A DNA stretch of 64,000 bases from Methylomonas aurea (GCF_024505045.1 NZ_JANIBM010000003.1:264748-328747); one strand, 5' to 3'; shown: positions 8,837 through 20,226, counted from the first letter of the stretch. Translations and numbers: made by a program. Notes: generated from the sequence alone by a model not told the origin.

Positions 8837-9616
8837 TTATTGGGCCGCATTTTGGTTCAACAGTGTCTTGATGTGTTCGGAAGGAATTGCATAAGTAATG
8901 CCGCTAGGGTTCGAAATCGCATTCTCTTTGCTGCCCTGGACGAACACCTTGTTGATGATGCCGATGACCTTACCTGACTTTATGTCATACAGAGGGCTGC
9001 CGCTATTGCCCGGATAGGCAGTCGCGTCTAATTGAAACACATCGAATGGGGTTTGCAGGCGTTTCAACATGTTGACATTCAACTGGTTGCTGGCAATAGC
9101 CGGGATGGCATTAGGCGATATCGCGGCGATAATGCTGCGGTGCGTGACCGGATAAAGACCCAATACCATGCCGATTGGGTAGCCGGTGAACGCATACTGT
9201 TCGCCCTCGCGGACACGCTGCGAATCGCCGATTTCAAGCGCCGGCAGGGCTCGGCCCTCGACACTCAGCAGTGCCAGATCGTGGTCTTCATCGGTCGCGC
9301 GGAGTTCGGCAACCTGCATCTGTTCTTTTTGTTCGTCCCGGTAGAACACCGCAAAGCGCTCTAGATGGGCTCCATCCAATTTTTTCGCTGTGACATGGGC
9401 ATTCGTGATTACTTTACTGCCATCGGCAACAACAAAACCGGTGCCGAGAAACACCCCCCGCGGATTGCGGCTGGGCATATAGGTGCCTATCGCCACAATC
9501 CCAGGTTTAATTCGGCTTAATATGTCCGGTAGGTTAAATTCGCTGGCGTAGCCCCCAGCGGAAAATAGTAACAATGCCAGGAAAGCGATCGGGAAATACG
9601 GTGTGCGGTTTTTCAT
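8837..9616 (-). CDS. Secreted trypsin-like serine protease
   Basis: 259 residues with a signal peptide (PYFPIAFLALLLFSAGGYA). The catalytic triad of S1-type proteases is visible: His in VITNAHVTAKK, Asp in EDHDLALLSV and Ser in YPGNSGSPLYD. It is short and has no PDZ domain, so it is not a DegP/DegS homologue proper. A periplasmic processing role is likely. It sits 30 bases upstream of the EpsB-like gene on the same strand and may form an operon with it; serine proteases are sometimes found in exopolysaccharide loci, but the target is unknown. Confidence 0.82.
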   Translation of the reverse strand: MKNRTPYFPIAFLALLLFSAGGYASEFNLPDILSRIKPGIVAIGTYMPSRNPRGVFLGTGFVVADGSKVITNAHVTAKKLDGAHLERFAVFYRDEQKEQMQVAELRATDEDHDLALLSVEGRALPALEIGDSQRVREGEQYAFTGYPIGMVLGLYPVTHRSIIAAISPNAIPAIASNQLNVNMLKRLQTPFDVFQLDATAYPGNSGSPLYDIKSGKVIGIINKVFVQGSKENAISNPSGITYAIPSEHIKTLLNQNAAQ

Positions 9617-9867
9617 GGTTTATGGATGCCGAGGCCCCTGTGGGACATGTTTTCGTTAGAGTGTAGCGCAACTTAATGTGATTGGCATTGCGCTGGGGCG
9701 TATTCGTTTTCGTGTGCGGCTAGCCGCTCCTGATCTTAGCGGGTTGCACCGACCATTCTCGGTCGGCGGATGAACTTGTCGCTAATTTGCCGGTCTTTGC
9801 AGACGGAGATAGTAATCCGTTTTCGGCGGTTCGACGCTAAATTCGGGAATCGGTTTCGATACAACGA

Positions 9868-10617
9868 TTAACGACGAACTGCCGGGTTTTTTGATCCGAT
9901 TTCCTCTTCGATAAAAGCCCCGTTTTTCCAGCACAACACTCCCGCCGATTCGGGGCGCCAATCCGCTAACACGTAACGTTTTGCCGGTAAGTCGTCCAGC
10001 CTAAATTCGTGTAAACCCGGCCGGTGTGTGTGGCCGTGAACCAGTATCCGGCAATCATAGTCGCGCATGGCTGCGATGACGGTGTCTTGGTTGACATCCA
10101 TGATTTCGTAGGATTTACCCCGTTTATGAAAATAACTGCGCAAACGGTACCAGCGGGCGGCTATCAGTCTTAACCAAAGAGGTTTGTTCAGTACTGCGTC
10201 TTGCCATGCGCGGCTGCGAGATTTGATCCGGAACGCCTGATAAGCCTTGTCGTCGCTGCACAGTAAATCGCCGTGGGTCAATAATACCCGCTGGCCGTCC
10301 AGTTCGATGACGGCGAAATCGTCCAACAGCGAAACACCGGTGTCGGCGCAGAAGGCCTGGCCCAATAGAAAGTCGCGGTTGCCTTGTTGGACATAGACTT
10401 TGACACCGGAAGCGGTGAGCTGCTTCAGCGCGCGTTTGATGTCTCGGGTGGGCCGGGTATTATCGTCGTCGCCTATCCATGCGTCGAACAGGTCGCCGAG
10501 TATATATAAGGTATCGGCTAAGCTGGCGCGGTATTGCAGAAAATGAAAAAAGCGCCGGAGAATTTCAGGTTTCTCCAGCGCTAGATGCAGGTCGGATATA
10601 AACAGTATGTCTTTCAC
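9868..10617 (-). CDS. lpxH: UDP-2,3-diacylglucosamine diphosphatase LpxH
   Basis: A 249-residue calcineurin-type metallophosphoesterase that cleaves UDP-2,3-diacylglucosamine to lipid X in lipid A synthesis, peripheral to the inner membrane. All metal-binding blocks are present: FISDLHLA, LGDLFDAWIGDDD, QQGNRDFLLG, THGDLLCSDD and VHGHTHRPG. The start codon is GTG at 10617, since no in-frame ATG fits. It follows the cyclophilin gene by 39 bases on the same strand, the usual gamma-proteobacterial arrangement (ppiB-lpxH). Confidence 0.92.
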   Translation of the reverse strand: MKDILFISDLHLALEKPEILRRFFHFLQYRASLADTLYILGDLFDAWIGDDDNTRPTRDIKRALKQLTASGVKVYVQQGNRDFLLGQAFCADTGVSLLDDFAVIELDGQRVLLTHGDLLCSDDKAYQAFRIKSRSRAWQDAVLNKPLWLRLIAARWYRLRSYFHKRGKSYEIMDVNQDTVIAAMRDYDCRILVHGHTHRPGLHEFRLDDLPAKRYVLADWRPESAGVLCWKNGAFIEEEIGSKNPAVRR

Positions 10618-10656
10618 GAATGTTGCCGCGCCAACAGATGGGGCGCGGCGAGTTCC

Positions 10657-11238
10657 TTATTCGACAATTTCTGCTTTCTCGATCACGATGTCGGTTTTCG
10701 GTACATCTTGGTGCATGCCGCGATTTCCGGTCGGTTGTTTTGCCATCGCGTCGACCACGTCCATGCCTTCGGTGACCTCGCCGAACACGGCATAACCCCA
10801 ACCGCTGGGCGTCGGGCTGGTGTGGTCCAGGAAGGAGTTGTCCTTATAATTGATGAAAAATTGTGCGGTGGCGGAATGCGGATCGTTGGTACGCGCCATT
10901 GCCAGGGTGCCGCGTTTATTTTTCAGGCCGTTGTCGGCTTCGTTTTTGATCGGGGCATTGGTCGCTTTCTGGTTGAACGAGGTATCGAAACCGCCGCCTT
11001 GGGCCATGAAGCCGGGAATTACCCGATGAAAAATGGTCCCCTCGTAAAAACCTTGTTTGACGTAGGCCACAAAGTTTGCGGCTGATGCCGGGGCTTTTTC
11101 GTCCTCCAGCTGGATGGCGATGGTGCCGAGAGAGGTGGTTAATTTGACTTTGGTATGTGTGTTGGACATTTTATTTTCTGTTGCAAATGAAAGAGTTGAG
11201 ATTGAAAACAGCATCAAGTAAACCAGAGTTGCGCGCAT
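10657..11238 (-). CDS. Cyclophilin-type peptidyl-prolyl isomerase, probably exported
   Basis: 193 residues from ATG 11238, chosen because GGGAG stands five bases upstream and it begins a signal peptide ([19 protein letters not shown]). Internal ATG 11167 would give a cytoplasmic PpiB-like form. The cyclophilin core is complete: [34 protein letters not shown] (catalytic Arg), [32 protein letters not shown]. Divergent from cysS, with lpxH downstream. The possible leader makes it either periplasmic PpiA-like or a PpiB with alternative starts. Confidence 0.88.
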   Translation of the reverse strand: MRATLVYLMLFSISTLSFATENKMSNTHTKVKLTTSLGTIAIQLEDEKAPASAANFVAYVKQGFYEGTIFHRVIPGFMAQGGGFDTSFNQKATNAPIKNEADNGLKNKRGTLAMARTNDPHSATAQFFINYKDNSFLDHTSPTPSGWGYAVFGEVTEGMDVVDAMAKQPTGNRGMHQDVPKTDIVIEKAEIVE

Positions 11239-11350
11239 GACCGCTCCCAAAAATAGCAGCAAGCCTTGAATTCTATGTGTTTTTATCTTGAAAGAGAAGT
11301 TCGAATCTTGGTAGATTGCTGGGTGTTTTGCCGTCATTACGCCTTCTTAC

Positions 11351-12724
11351 ATGTTAAAAATCTACAATACTCTAACCCGTAGTAAGCAAGAATTCGTTCC
11401 GAAACAGCCCGGCAAAGTCGGTATGTACGTCTGCGGCATGACCGTTTATGACTATTGCCACATCGGTCACGCCCGGGTCATGGTCGTGTTCGATACCGTG
11501 GCGCGGTACTTGCGGCATTCCGGTTACGAGTTGACCTACGTCCGTAACATCACCGATATCGACGATAAAATCATTCAGCGCGCCAACGAGAACGGCGAAG
11601 AATTTACCGCGCTGACTGCACGCTTTATCGAGGCAATGCACGAAGACGAGCGGGCGCTGGCAGTATTGCCGCCCGACCGCGAGCCCAAAGCCACGCAATC
11701 GATTTCGGACATCATCGCGATGATCGGTGCGCTGATTGCGAAGGATTATGCGTATGTCGGCGCCAATGGCGACGTGTTTTATGCCGTCGCTAAGTTTGAG
11801 GGATACGGTAAGTTGTCCGGTAAGAACATCGAAGATCTGAATGCCGGCGAACGCGTCGACGTCGACAACGCCAAACGCGACCCGTTGGACTTCGTATTGT
11901 GGAAGATGGCCAAGCCCGGCGAACCGGCTTGGGAGTCGCCCTGGGGATTGGGCAGGCCGGGCTGGCATATCGAATGCTCCGCGATGTCGACCTGCTGCCT
12001 GGGCGCCCATTTCGACATTCACGGCGGCGGTATGGATTTGCAGTTCCCACATCACGAAAACGAGATCGCCCAATCGGAGGGTGCCACTGGAGAAACCTTC
12101 GTCAACTACTGGATGCATAACGGTTTCGTCAGGGTCAACGAAGAGAAAATGTCCAAATCGCTGGGCAATTTCTTTACCGTGCGCGAAGTGTTGAAACAGT
12201 ACCGGCCGGAAGTGATCCGCTTTTTCATTCTGTCCAGCCACTACCGCAGTCCGTTAAATTATTCCGATGAGCATCTGGACGAAGCCGGAACGGCATTGAC
12301 CCGGTTGTACACCGCGCTGAGGGGCGTCGATGTGGTCGATGTCGATATCGACGCCGATTTCAAACAGCGCTTCGAGCAGGCGATGGACGACGACTTCAAT
12401 ACCCCGGTGGCGCTGGCGGTGTTGTTCGAATTGGCGCGGGAATTGAACAAAGCCGAGGACAAAACCCTGTTGGCTGCGACCTTGAAACAACTCGCGGCGA
12501 TCCTGGGCCTGTTGCAAGACGATCCGGAACAATTTCTCAAGGGTGGGGCCGGGCAGGGCGGTTTGGACGAAGCGGAGATCGAACGCTTGATCGAAGCTCG
12601 CAAAGCCGCAAAAGCCGAAAAAGATTGGGCCCAAGCGGATGCCATTCGCGACCAATTGAAATCTCAGGGCATATTGCTGGAAGACGTGGTCGGCGGCAAA
12701 ACGACTTGGCGCCGGGAAGCTTGA
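11351..12724 (+). CDS. cysS: Cysteine--tRNA ligase
   Basis: 457 residues, normal length for a bacterial CysRS. The class I signatures are present: the HIGH motif in [14 protein letters not shown] and the KMSKS motif in [13 protein letters not shown]. Zinc ligands fit Cys in YVCGMTVYD, Cys in WHIECSAMS and the [13 protein letters not shown] region. It charges tRNA-Cys in the cytosol. The cyclodeaminase-family gene follows after seven bases, so the two are co-transcribed. Confidence 0.96.
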   Translation: MLKIYNTLTRSKQEFVPKQPGKVGMYVCGMTVYDYCHIGHARVMVVFDTVARYLRHSGYELTYVRNITDIDDKIIQRANENGEEFTALTARFIEAMHEDERALAVLPPDREPKATQSISDIIAMIGALIAKDYAYVGANGDVFYAVAKFEGYGKLSGKNIEDLNAGERVDVDNAKRDPLDFVLWKMAKPGEPAWESPWGLGRPGWHIECSAMSTCCLGAHFDIHGGGMDLQFPHHENEIAQSEGATGETFVNYWMHNGFVRVNEEKMSKSLGNFFTVREVLKQYRPEVIRFFILSSHYRSPLNYSDEHLDEAGTALTRLYTALRGVDVVDVDIDADFKQRFEQAMDDDFNTPVALAVLFELARELNKAEDKTLLAATLKQLAAILGLLQDDPEQFLKGGAGQGGLDEAEIERLIEARKAAKAEKDWAQADAIRDQLKSQGILLEDVVGGKTTWRREA

Positions 12725-12731
12725 GGAAAAC

Positions 12732-13361
12732 ATGAGCGAAATTAAAGACAAATCGATAGAACTTTTTCTCGACGAACTGGCTAGTAAACAAGCCACGCCC
12801 GGCGGCGGTAGCGCCGCGGCAGTAATGGGGGCTCAAGCTGCGGCTTTGGTCAGCATGGTGTGCAATCTGACGATAGGTAAGCCCAAATATGCCGCAGTGG
12901 AACCGGAGTTGAGAGATTTGCTGGTCGAAGCCGAAACCTTGCGGCAAACGCTGATCGGCATGATAAAAGCCGATGTCGACGTCTTCGACAAATTGATGGC
13001 GTGTTATGGGCTGCCGAAAAACAGCGATCAGGAGAAGGCCTATCGTAGCGAGCAAATCCAATCGGTGTTGAAAGAAGCGACTTTGGTGCCGTTGGCGTGC
13101 GCCAAGGCCTGCGCTAAGGCCGTTGAATTGAGTCGGATTGCCGCCGAGAAAGGCAATCTGGGCGTGATTAGCGATGCCGGCGTCGCGGTTATGGCCGCCT
13201 ACGCCGGCTTAAAGAGTGCGGCATTGAACGTCCAGATTAATGCCGCCAGCTTGAAAGATCGCGTTTTTGCCGAAGCGCAATTGGCCGAACTTGGCGGTTT
13301 GCTTGAATCCGCAGAGCGCGCCGCCGCAGACATTTATCAGACTGTTAGGGATAAGCTCTAA
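12732..13361 (+). CDS. Cyclodeaminase/cyclohydrolase family protein (FchA-like)
   Basis: 209 residues of the formimidoyl-THF cyclodeaminase / methenyl-THF cyclohydrolase family. The N-terminal signature is clear: TPGGGSAAAVMGAQAAALVSM. In methylotrophs FchA opens methenyl-H4F to formyl-H4F in one-carbon assimilation or oxidation; that role is plausible here but the family also includes other enzymes, and no mtdA is adjacent. GAGGAAA lies just before ATG 12732 and overlaps the end of cysS. Its TAA stop (13359-13361) lies inside a CTAA tetramer that is also the left target of the decayed IS element, so the insertion abuts the last codon exactly. Confidence 0.82.
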   Translation: MSEIKDKSIELFLDELASKQATPGGGSAAAVMGAQAAALVSMVCNLTIGKPKYAAVEPELRDLLVEAETLRQTLIGMIKADVDVFDKLMACYGLPKNSDQEKAYRSEQIQSVLKEATLVPLACAKACAKAVELSRIAAEKGNLGVISDAGVAVMAAYAGLKSAALNVQINAASLKDRVFAEAQLAELGGLLESAERAAADIYQTVRDKL

Positions 13362-13599
13362 CAGGCTGGTGAAAAAACCGCCGATAATCCCCCTCACCCA
13401 CGGTTGCCGTGATTTTTTGCGTTCACATGAGCGCTGAAGTCCTAGTTTCGACAAATGCGCCCTCGTTTCAAGGGCTTTTTATCCGTCTGAAGCCGTCCTT
13501 GAACGGTCTTCAGGCGCACTTCGCCCTAAGTACCGGGGCGCACGCCGGTTTTGGTGTGAACGCCAGCAGGTTGAGCAACCGCGTCAAGTTATACCCTAA

Positions 13600-14954
13600 C
13601 AGGCTGGTGAAAAACTCGCGCCTATTTTCCCTTACCCACGGTTCTCGTGATTTTTTCGCGTTGAAATCAGTCATAAAATCGAGTTTCAACGGTTAGGCCT
13701 CTGTTTCGAGGACTTTTTATCCACCTGAAGCCGTCCTTGAGCGGCCTTCAGGCACACTTCGCCCTAGGTGGGCTTAGCCCACGCCGGTTTCGGCGTGAAT
13801 ACCAGTAAGTTCAGCAGCCGTGTCAGGTTGTACGCGGCAAAGCAAAATAAGGCTTGGCCTGCCACTTTGGCTAAACCAATGTGGCGGGTTTTGCGCAGGC
13901 CTCCGACAGTCTTGATCCAGCCGAAGGCTTCTTCGACGATTTTGCGGCGCTTGAGGCTTTGGGCATAGCCTTTGCCGCGAGCGGTGCGGCCATCGACAGC
14001 ACTGCCGGTCTTTTTGCGGGCCACATGGGCTTTGATGTCTTGCGCGTTGAGTTGGTTGACGAACGCCGGTTGGTCGTAGCCTTTGTCGGCACCGACGCTG
14101 CCGCCTTTGGGCACGCGGCGTTTGATCATTTTTTGGGCGGCTTCGATTTCGGCGGTGCCGGTGGCTTGGGTGGTTTCGACATCGACAATCAGGCCATTGC
14201 GGTTCTCGGACAAGGCATGCGTGATGTAGCGCAGTTTGGCTTCGGTGTATTCACCTTTCTTGTAGAGCCGCGCTTCGGGATCGGTCGTGCTTTGGTGGGT
14301 GGCGTTGCTGCGCTTTTCGCCGCTGAAGTCGACCTCGGGATTGCGGCCGGCGGGCTTATCTGAGCCGCTACCGTCTTTTTTTACCAAGCTTTTGTGCGAG
14401 GCCCAGGCTTCGATCAGACTGCCGTCGACACTGAAGTGTTCGTCGGACACCAGGTTTTGCCATTCCGCTATGGCCAGCACTCGGGTGAAAAATTCGCGGC
14501 TGAGGGATTCAGACAATAGGCGCTCGCGGTTGGCGCTAAAGACGCTGCGCTCCCAAACGGCGTCATCAATGCCCAGACCGACAAACCAGCGAAACAGCAG
14601 GTTGTAGTCCAGTTGTTCCATCAACTGTCGCTCACTGCGAACGGTATAGAGCACTTGCAACAGCAAGGCGCGCAGCAATTTTTCAGGGGCAATCGACGGG
14701 CGACCGGTGTGGGAGTAACGCTCGGCGAACACAGCATCCATTGCGACCAAGACGCCATCGACCAATAGCCGTAAGCGGCGTAGCGGATGCTGTTTGGGAA
14801 TACGGTCTTCCAGGCTGACATAGCTGAACCAGCTGTGTTGGATGGCATCGTGTCCGCGCATTGGAGCATCTCCAAATTTAGGTAGCCTATTTTACCAGTT
14901 GCCGGCAGCTTCCGACCTTGAATTGCTTGCCTTTCTGAGTTTTTCACCAGCCTG
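13600..14954 (-). mobile_element. Intact IS5-family insertion sequence (1355 bp)
   Basis: Bounded by 18-base perfect inverted repeats, CAGGCTGGTGAAAAACTC (13600-13617) and GAGTTTTTCACCAGCCTG (14937-14954), and flanked by a direct CTAA duplication (13596-13599 and 14955-14958). Four-base YTAR duplications are usual for the IS5 subgroup. It carries one uninterrupted transposase gene on the minus strand and therefore may still be active. Its target was an older, diverged copy of itself. Confidence 0.9.
13764..14861 (-). CDS. IS5-family transposase (DDE)
   Basis: 365 residues, full length. The N-terminal part (HTGRPSIAPEKLLRALLLQVLY, then RSERQLMEQLDYNLLFRWFVGL) is the DUF772-type N-terminal domain of IS5 transposases. 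The catalytic domain shows the first Asp in FSVDGSLIEAW, the second in SVGADKGYD, and the Glu in IVEEAFGWIKTVGGLRKTRH, the expected DDE spacing. It catalyses excision and insertion by binding the 18-base terminal repeats. Nothing is truncated. Confidence 0.93.
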   Translation of the reverse strand: MRGHDAIQHSWFSYVSLEDRIPKQHPLRRLRLLVDGVLVAMDAVFAERYSHTGRPSIAPEKLLRALLLQVLYTVRSERQLMEQLDYNLLFRWFVGLGIDDAVWERSVFSANRERLLSESLSREFFTRVLAIAEWQNLVSDEHFSVDGSLIEAWASHKSLVKKDGSGSDKPAGRNPEVDFSGEKRSNATHQSTTDPEARLYKKGEYTEAKLRYITHALSENRNGLIVDVETTQATGTAEIEAAQKMIKRRVPKGGSVGADKGYDQPAFVNQLNAQDIKAHVARKKTGSAVDGRTARGKGYAQSLKRRKIVEEAFGWIKTVGGLRKTRHIGLAKVAGQALFCFAAYNLTRLLNLLVFTPKPAWAKPT

Positions 14955-14962
14955 CTAAAGGG

Positions 14963-15117
14963 CATAAACAGGCGGCGATGCAAAATAAGGCTTGACCAGC
15001 GACTTTGGCTAAGCCGATGTGACGGGTTTTACGCAGACCACCGACCGTTTTGACCCAGCCAAAGGCTTCTTCGACGATTTTGCGTCGCTTGAGGCTTTGG
15101 GTATGGCCTTTGCCGAG
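14963..15117 (-). pseudogene. IS5-family transposase fragment (C-terminal part)
   Basis: About 155 bases resemble 13830-13985 of the intact transposase (the same stretch encoding the EEAFGWIKTVGGLRKT region), with roughly one change every ten to fifteen bases. It is the continuation of the older IS copy whose left arm ends at 13594, so the intact element interrupts it. The rest of its transposase has been lost at the join with IS256-like DNA. Confidence 0.78.
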
Positions 15118-15154
15118 AGCGGGAGGGTGTCCTGAATTTTGAGTAAACGGGGTT

Positions 15155-15275
15155 TTAACGGTTCAGCATCTGGTCTTCAAATTGAATGCTAAACCGATTT
15201 AAAGCCGCTTTCCAGTCATGTAATGGCATGGTCCATTTTTTACTGATATTCATCAGCGCCAGATAAAACAGTTTC
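15155..15275 (-). pseudogene. IS256 (Mutator)-family transposase, C-terminal scrap
   Basis: Reading leftward, the frame KLFYLALMNISKKWTMPL, then HDWKAALNRFSIQFED and QMLNR, ends in TAA at 15155-15157. Asn-Ile-Ser-Lys-Lys-Trp followed by DWKAALNRF is the typical C-terminus of IS256-family transposases. The bases 15123-15148 after the stop (GTGTCCTGAATTTTGAG) look like the outer end of such an element. Only about 40 codons remain; the upstream part is replaced by IS30-like DNA at about 15276. Confidence 0.78.
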
Positions 15276-15438
15276 GATAATGCTCGATCGTACCGTTACA
15301 CCGAAGCCCTCGACTAATGGTGCTGGTGGAGCGTTGTAGAAATCGCGCTATCGCTCGGATACTGTAGTTTTGTTGCTTCAGACTGCTGATTGTGACTCGA
15401 TCTTCAGGATGAAGCTGTTGATAGTGTTTTGAAGTCAT
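15276..15438 (-). pseudogene. IS30-family transposase, N-terminal scrap
   Basis: From ATG 15438 the reading MTSKHYQQLHPEDRVTI then SSLKQQNYSIRAIARFLQRS and TSTISRGL is the N-terminal helix-turn-helix of IS30 transposases. After about 55 codons it runs into the IS256 scrap. GTTGCACTTCACTTTTGAAT (15470-15489) upstream resembles an IS30 terminal repeat. The catalytic domain is missing, so it is inert. Confidence 0.78.
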
Positions 15439-15545
15439 TTCCATGTGCATACCTTACTGGCTTTTGGGTGTTGCACTTCACTTTTGAATCAGCCTTCTTG
15501 GATTGCTTGGCTTTGGGGTTTTTCACCAGCCTGTTAGCGGTTGCA

Positions 15546-16622
15546 TTACTTGCTATTAAGCGAGTAGGGTTTTTCAACGTAAACAAATAGCAAAGCTGAC
15601 GGAATTAACGTTAGGAAAAACCCTAGCGGAAGAAACGCCCAAAATAGCCAGGTTTGTTCGTTGAGTGGCGGATAAAAATGTTTAATAACCAGGAATATGA
15701 ATTTCAATGCCAGTCCGTGTATAAGATAATACGAATAACTCATGTTTCCCAGCCAGCGCATTGGGTTCAAGGAGAACAGTCGGGCAGTAAAATTAGGCGG
15801 AGAAAAACATTCCAGGCAAAAAAGATAAAAAAGTACAAATATGATCGGGTAGCGCCAGTAATCGTTAATATTCAAATTGTCGATTACGGCAATTGAAGCG
15901 ATTGCCAGCAAAAGCGCCGGAAAGCCCAGGTGCAAAGTTTTTTGCGGGGGATGGTTGCTGACCGTTTCGTAGAGTAATATACCGGAAACGAACATCAGCA
16001 ACCGAACGTGCCCCGGATAATGGTTAAAATAAAAGAAAAACAATATGCTAAGCAGCAAGAATAAGGTAATCCTCAGCTCGCTTGGCCAGGATCTTAAGTT
16101 TAGGCAAAATATTATAAACGGCGTTATTAAATAATAGAAAAACTCGTAACTCAACGACCAGGCGACGGTTATTATCGGCTGAATGTCGAACAGTCCCGGC
16201 ATTAACAAATAGTTCTTTGCAATATAAATTGCGCCCGGGATCAGTCCTTGTGGTATTTTCGATTCGCTTGGAAAAACTGCGGACAATAGCAGATAAATAA
16301 TAAATACTACGGTAAATGTCGGATAAATTCTCTGTATTCGACGTTTGATATAGGTCAGGAAAGGCTTTCTTTTTTTAATCAGCATTCCATATATCAAAAA
16401 ACCGCTCAGCACAAAGAATAAATCGACGCCGATATGTCCTACGCCAAGCAGATATTTAGAAAGGTTAAAAGTCAAGCTGTTCGGATCAATCCAGGGGTTT
16501 GCGAGCGTGGTGTAATGCACTAAAAAGACTAAAAATACCGCAAAGCCGCGAATCCCTTCCATCGAAACTATCGTGTTATGGTCGGCATGAGTTAGCGTAA
16601 ACGGGTTGTTGGGCCAATTCAT
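15546..16622 (-). CDS. Acyltransferase family 3 membrane protein
   Basis: 358 residues with about ten hydrophobic segments. The N-terminal signature of family 3 acyltransferases is clear: MEGIRGFAVFLVFLVHY (active-site His of the R-x10-H pattern) and GVDLFFVLSGFLI. Such inner-membrane enzymes move acetyl or other acyl groups onto sugars of lipopolysaccharide, exopolysaccharide or peptidoglycan. No glycan genes lie directly beside it. Its stop codon is 12 bases from the end of the decayed IS element, so the insertion spared the gene. The start is by length; no good ribosome site is visible in front. Confidence 0.85.
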   Translation of the reverse strand: MNWPNNPFTLTHADHNTIVSMEGIRGFAVFLVFLVHYTTLANPWIDPNSLTFNLSKYLLGVGHIGVDLFFVLSGFLIYGMLIKKRKPFLTYIKRRIQRIYPTFTVVFIIYLLLSAVFPSESKIPQGLIPGAIYIAKNYLLMPGLFDIQPIITVAWSLSYEFFYYLITPFIIFCLNLRSWPSELRITLFLLLSILFFFYFNHYPGHVRLLMFVSGILLYETVSNHPPQKTLHLGFPALLLAIASIAVIDNLNINDYWRYPIIFVLFYLFCLECFSPPNFTARLFSLNPMRWLGNMSYSYYLIHGLALKFIFLVIKHFYPPLNEQTWLFWAFLPLGFFLTLIPSALLFVYVEKPYSLNSK

Positions 16623-16971
16623 GGATGTTGTCTAATATTGAAAAATGCGAATATTTTTATCCGGAATTCGAATCCGGACCGGTTGAGTGGGTTTATCTGC
16701 CTGAGTCGGCTGAAGTAGTCAGCAGAGTATAGGCAAACAAGTTACGCCTTGTAGCGCTTGGACTATAACAGAAGGCCTGGGCGAAGCGAAAACGGTAGGC
16801 GAAAAATTGCCGTTTGCGTGATCAAGCATTGGAGTTGGGTTATTAAGACGGCACGGCAGGGACAGCCTTCGTCGGTCATGGTTGTCTTGCCAATATGATG
16901 TGTTTCCGCTCGCCTGATGGGTAGAGTTCACCGTTCGGGGCGCTCTGCTCCATCAGGAATTCGGTCACGAA
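16623..16971. other. Intergenic region, no gene recognised
   Basis: 349 bases between nifA and the acyltransferase, both on the minus strand. It must carry the acyltransferase promoter and the end of the nifLA transcript. I see a 70-codon open frame (16719-16931, minus) but it has no ribosome site or recognisable sequence. A weak AAACGG...CCGTTT hairpin lies at about 16787-16815. No sigma-54 element was found. Confidence 0.5.
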
Positions 16972-18490
<1,519 letters not shown>

Positions 18491-18498
<8 letters not shown>

Positions 18499-20128
18499 GG
18501 ATGCTCACCATGGCCGAATTTTTTTGACAGGGAAAACTGAGTTTGAAACTGCAGCCGTTTTGGTAATCGGGATCGATCTCGATCATGCCGCTGTGCTGGT
18601 TGACGATTTCCTTGACCATCACCAAGCCCATGCCGGCCTGCGCGCCTTTCAGATTCTGCGAGGTGGTGAAGAAAGGTTCGAATACCTTGCTGCGCTGGTT
18701 GGCCGGAATCCCCGGCCCGCTGTCGGAAATGCTGACGTTGACCCAGTCGCGATCGGTCGCCGTGGTGATTTTGATCAACCGTTCGCGGCTACCGGCGCGG
18801 TTCATCGCATCGACCGCGTTATCGATCAATTGTTTGAACAACATCCGCAGTTTGTTCTCCGAGCCCAATACGCTGGGCAACACCGGATTCGGCAGCCAAT
18901 CGACCACGACGCCGTTGGCCAGGAATTTATTGCTGTGTAACAGCATGACTTCGTGCAACAGTTGGTTCAGATTGACCGGAACCACGGCCGCTTCCGGAAT
19001 TTCCGGCACGCAGCGCTGCAGCGTTTCCAGGGTTTCTTCGCCCATCTTTTGCACTTGACCGAGCAACTCGCGCAGCGGGCGGTTGCTGGCATCGTTGCGC
19101 TGGCCCATTATCTGGATCGCCGCGTTGATTTGATTCAACGGCTGGCGGATCTGGTGCATCGCTCCCAGCAAGGTCTCGCGAATACTGCGGATGTGTTCCT
19201 CTTCGGCCAGCAGGGTTCTGAGCGACTGTACCTGCAGCTTTTCCTGTTGTCGCCTGAGGGTGGTGATGTCGTTGATCGTCAATAACAAGTAATCCTTGGA
19301 TTGGCGGGCAAAAAAACTGTCGGCGCAGACGTCGTTTTCGATGAACCAGTTGCCGGAGCAGGAAAACCAGCGCGCCCCGCGCAGGCCGCTGCCTTCGATA
19401 CGGATTTCCCGGTTGGAGAAACCGTGTTGGCGGTTGACGTTGCCGCCCCACAGATCGCCCATTTCCTGCTCCAGTGCATCCAGAAAAAACAACGCCGGCT
19501 CGTCCTTGTCCAATTCGCTGATCAGCATCTTGTACATTTGATTGTCCAGCACCACGCGTTTGTCGCTGTCCAAAACCGCCATTGCTACCGGCGATGCGTT
19601 CAGCACCGATTCGATCAATTGCTTCTGGTTATTGACCTGTTGTTCGGCATAGTGGGCCTGGGTTACGTCGCGGTGCATGCCGATGTAATGGCTGATCGCG
19701 CCCCTTTCATCGAGCATCGGCGCGATGGTCAAGTCGGCCAAGTAACGCTGCCCCAGCTTTTGCCGGTTGACCAATTGCCCGTGCCAGACCTGTTTGCGAG
19801 AAATGGTGTGCCACAAATCGTAATAGATCTGTCTCGGCGTGGATTTGTCGGACAGTTGCGATTCGTTTTTACCCAAAATCTCGGCGGCGTTATAGCCGGT
19901 GACTTCGGTGAATGCATCGTTGATATAAAGAATATTGGCTTTCTTGTCGGTAATCGAAATCGCTACCGGAGCCTGCTCGACGGCCTTGACGAACAACGAA
20001 AACGGTAACGTTTTACTTGGATTTTTGGCAATCGCCATCGCGGGAGCGTTTCCGGCGCTTGCCGTTAACAGTTCGGCGGTGTCGCTGGCGATCTGGCTTT
20101 GCAGAAAGTCTGGAGTCGATTTGCTCAT
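18491..20128 (-). CDS. nifL: Nitrogen fixation negative regulator NifL
   Basis: 545 residues from ATG 20128; a much longer in-frame open stretch upstream is non-coding. PAS1 (about 50-150, VKAVEQAPVAISITDKKANI, GYNAAEILGKNES) is the FAD/redox-sensing domain of NifL, PAS2 follows (ESVLNASPVAMAVLDSDKR), then a histidine-kinase-like module with AMHQIRQPLNQINAA, the N box QLIDNAVDAMNRAG, and the ATP-lid glycines DSGPGIP and GAQAGMGLVMVKEI. NifL is known to sequester NifA under oxygen or fixed nitrogen, the latter through GlnK; PII genes occur at 61.6 and 63.6 kb. Gene order nifL-nifA is the gamma-proteobacterial type. Confidence 0.92.
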
Positions 20129-20167
20129 GCGCACGGGTCTCGGCTGATTTATGAATTCACAAAAAGC

Positions 20168-20186
20168 TAGCAATTTGAGCGCCAAA
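20168..20186 (-). promoter_or_regulatory. Sigma-54 promoter of nifLA
   Basis: Reading the minus strand, TTGGCGCTCAAATTGCTA has GG (20183-20182) and GC (20171-20170) at the exact ten-base spacing, with TTGC at the -12 box. It lies about 40 bases upstream of the nifL start codon, so the transcript would have a short leader. It implies that nifLA itself is sigma-54 dependent, driven by NtrC or NifA. Confidence 0.8.
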
Positions 20187-20226
20187 TACAAATTTGCCCG
20201 GTGTCGCCGCCTAAATCCCGACGATT

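Larger units (their letters stand above)
13362..15533. mobile_element. Decayed IS5-type element, interrupted by other ISs
   Basis: The outer ends CAGGCTGGTGAAAAAACC (13362-13379) and GGTTTTTCACCAGCCTG (15517-15533) are inverted copies of each other and match the ends of the intact element inside. The left arm (13362-13594) aligns with the left end of the intact copy with many substitutions; the matching transposase piece resumes at about 14963-15117; a 40-base right end is at 15494-15533. Between them are the intact IS5-type element, an IS256 scrap and an IS30 scrap. Flanking tetramers are CTAA on the left and TTAG on the right, so no clean target duplication remains. It fills the gap between fchA-like and acyltransferase stop codons. 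Confidence 0.8.

Noticed and set aside
16719..16931. 70-codon minus-strand frame between nifA and the acyltransferase
   Set aside because: No ribosome site and no recognisable sequence.
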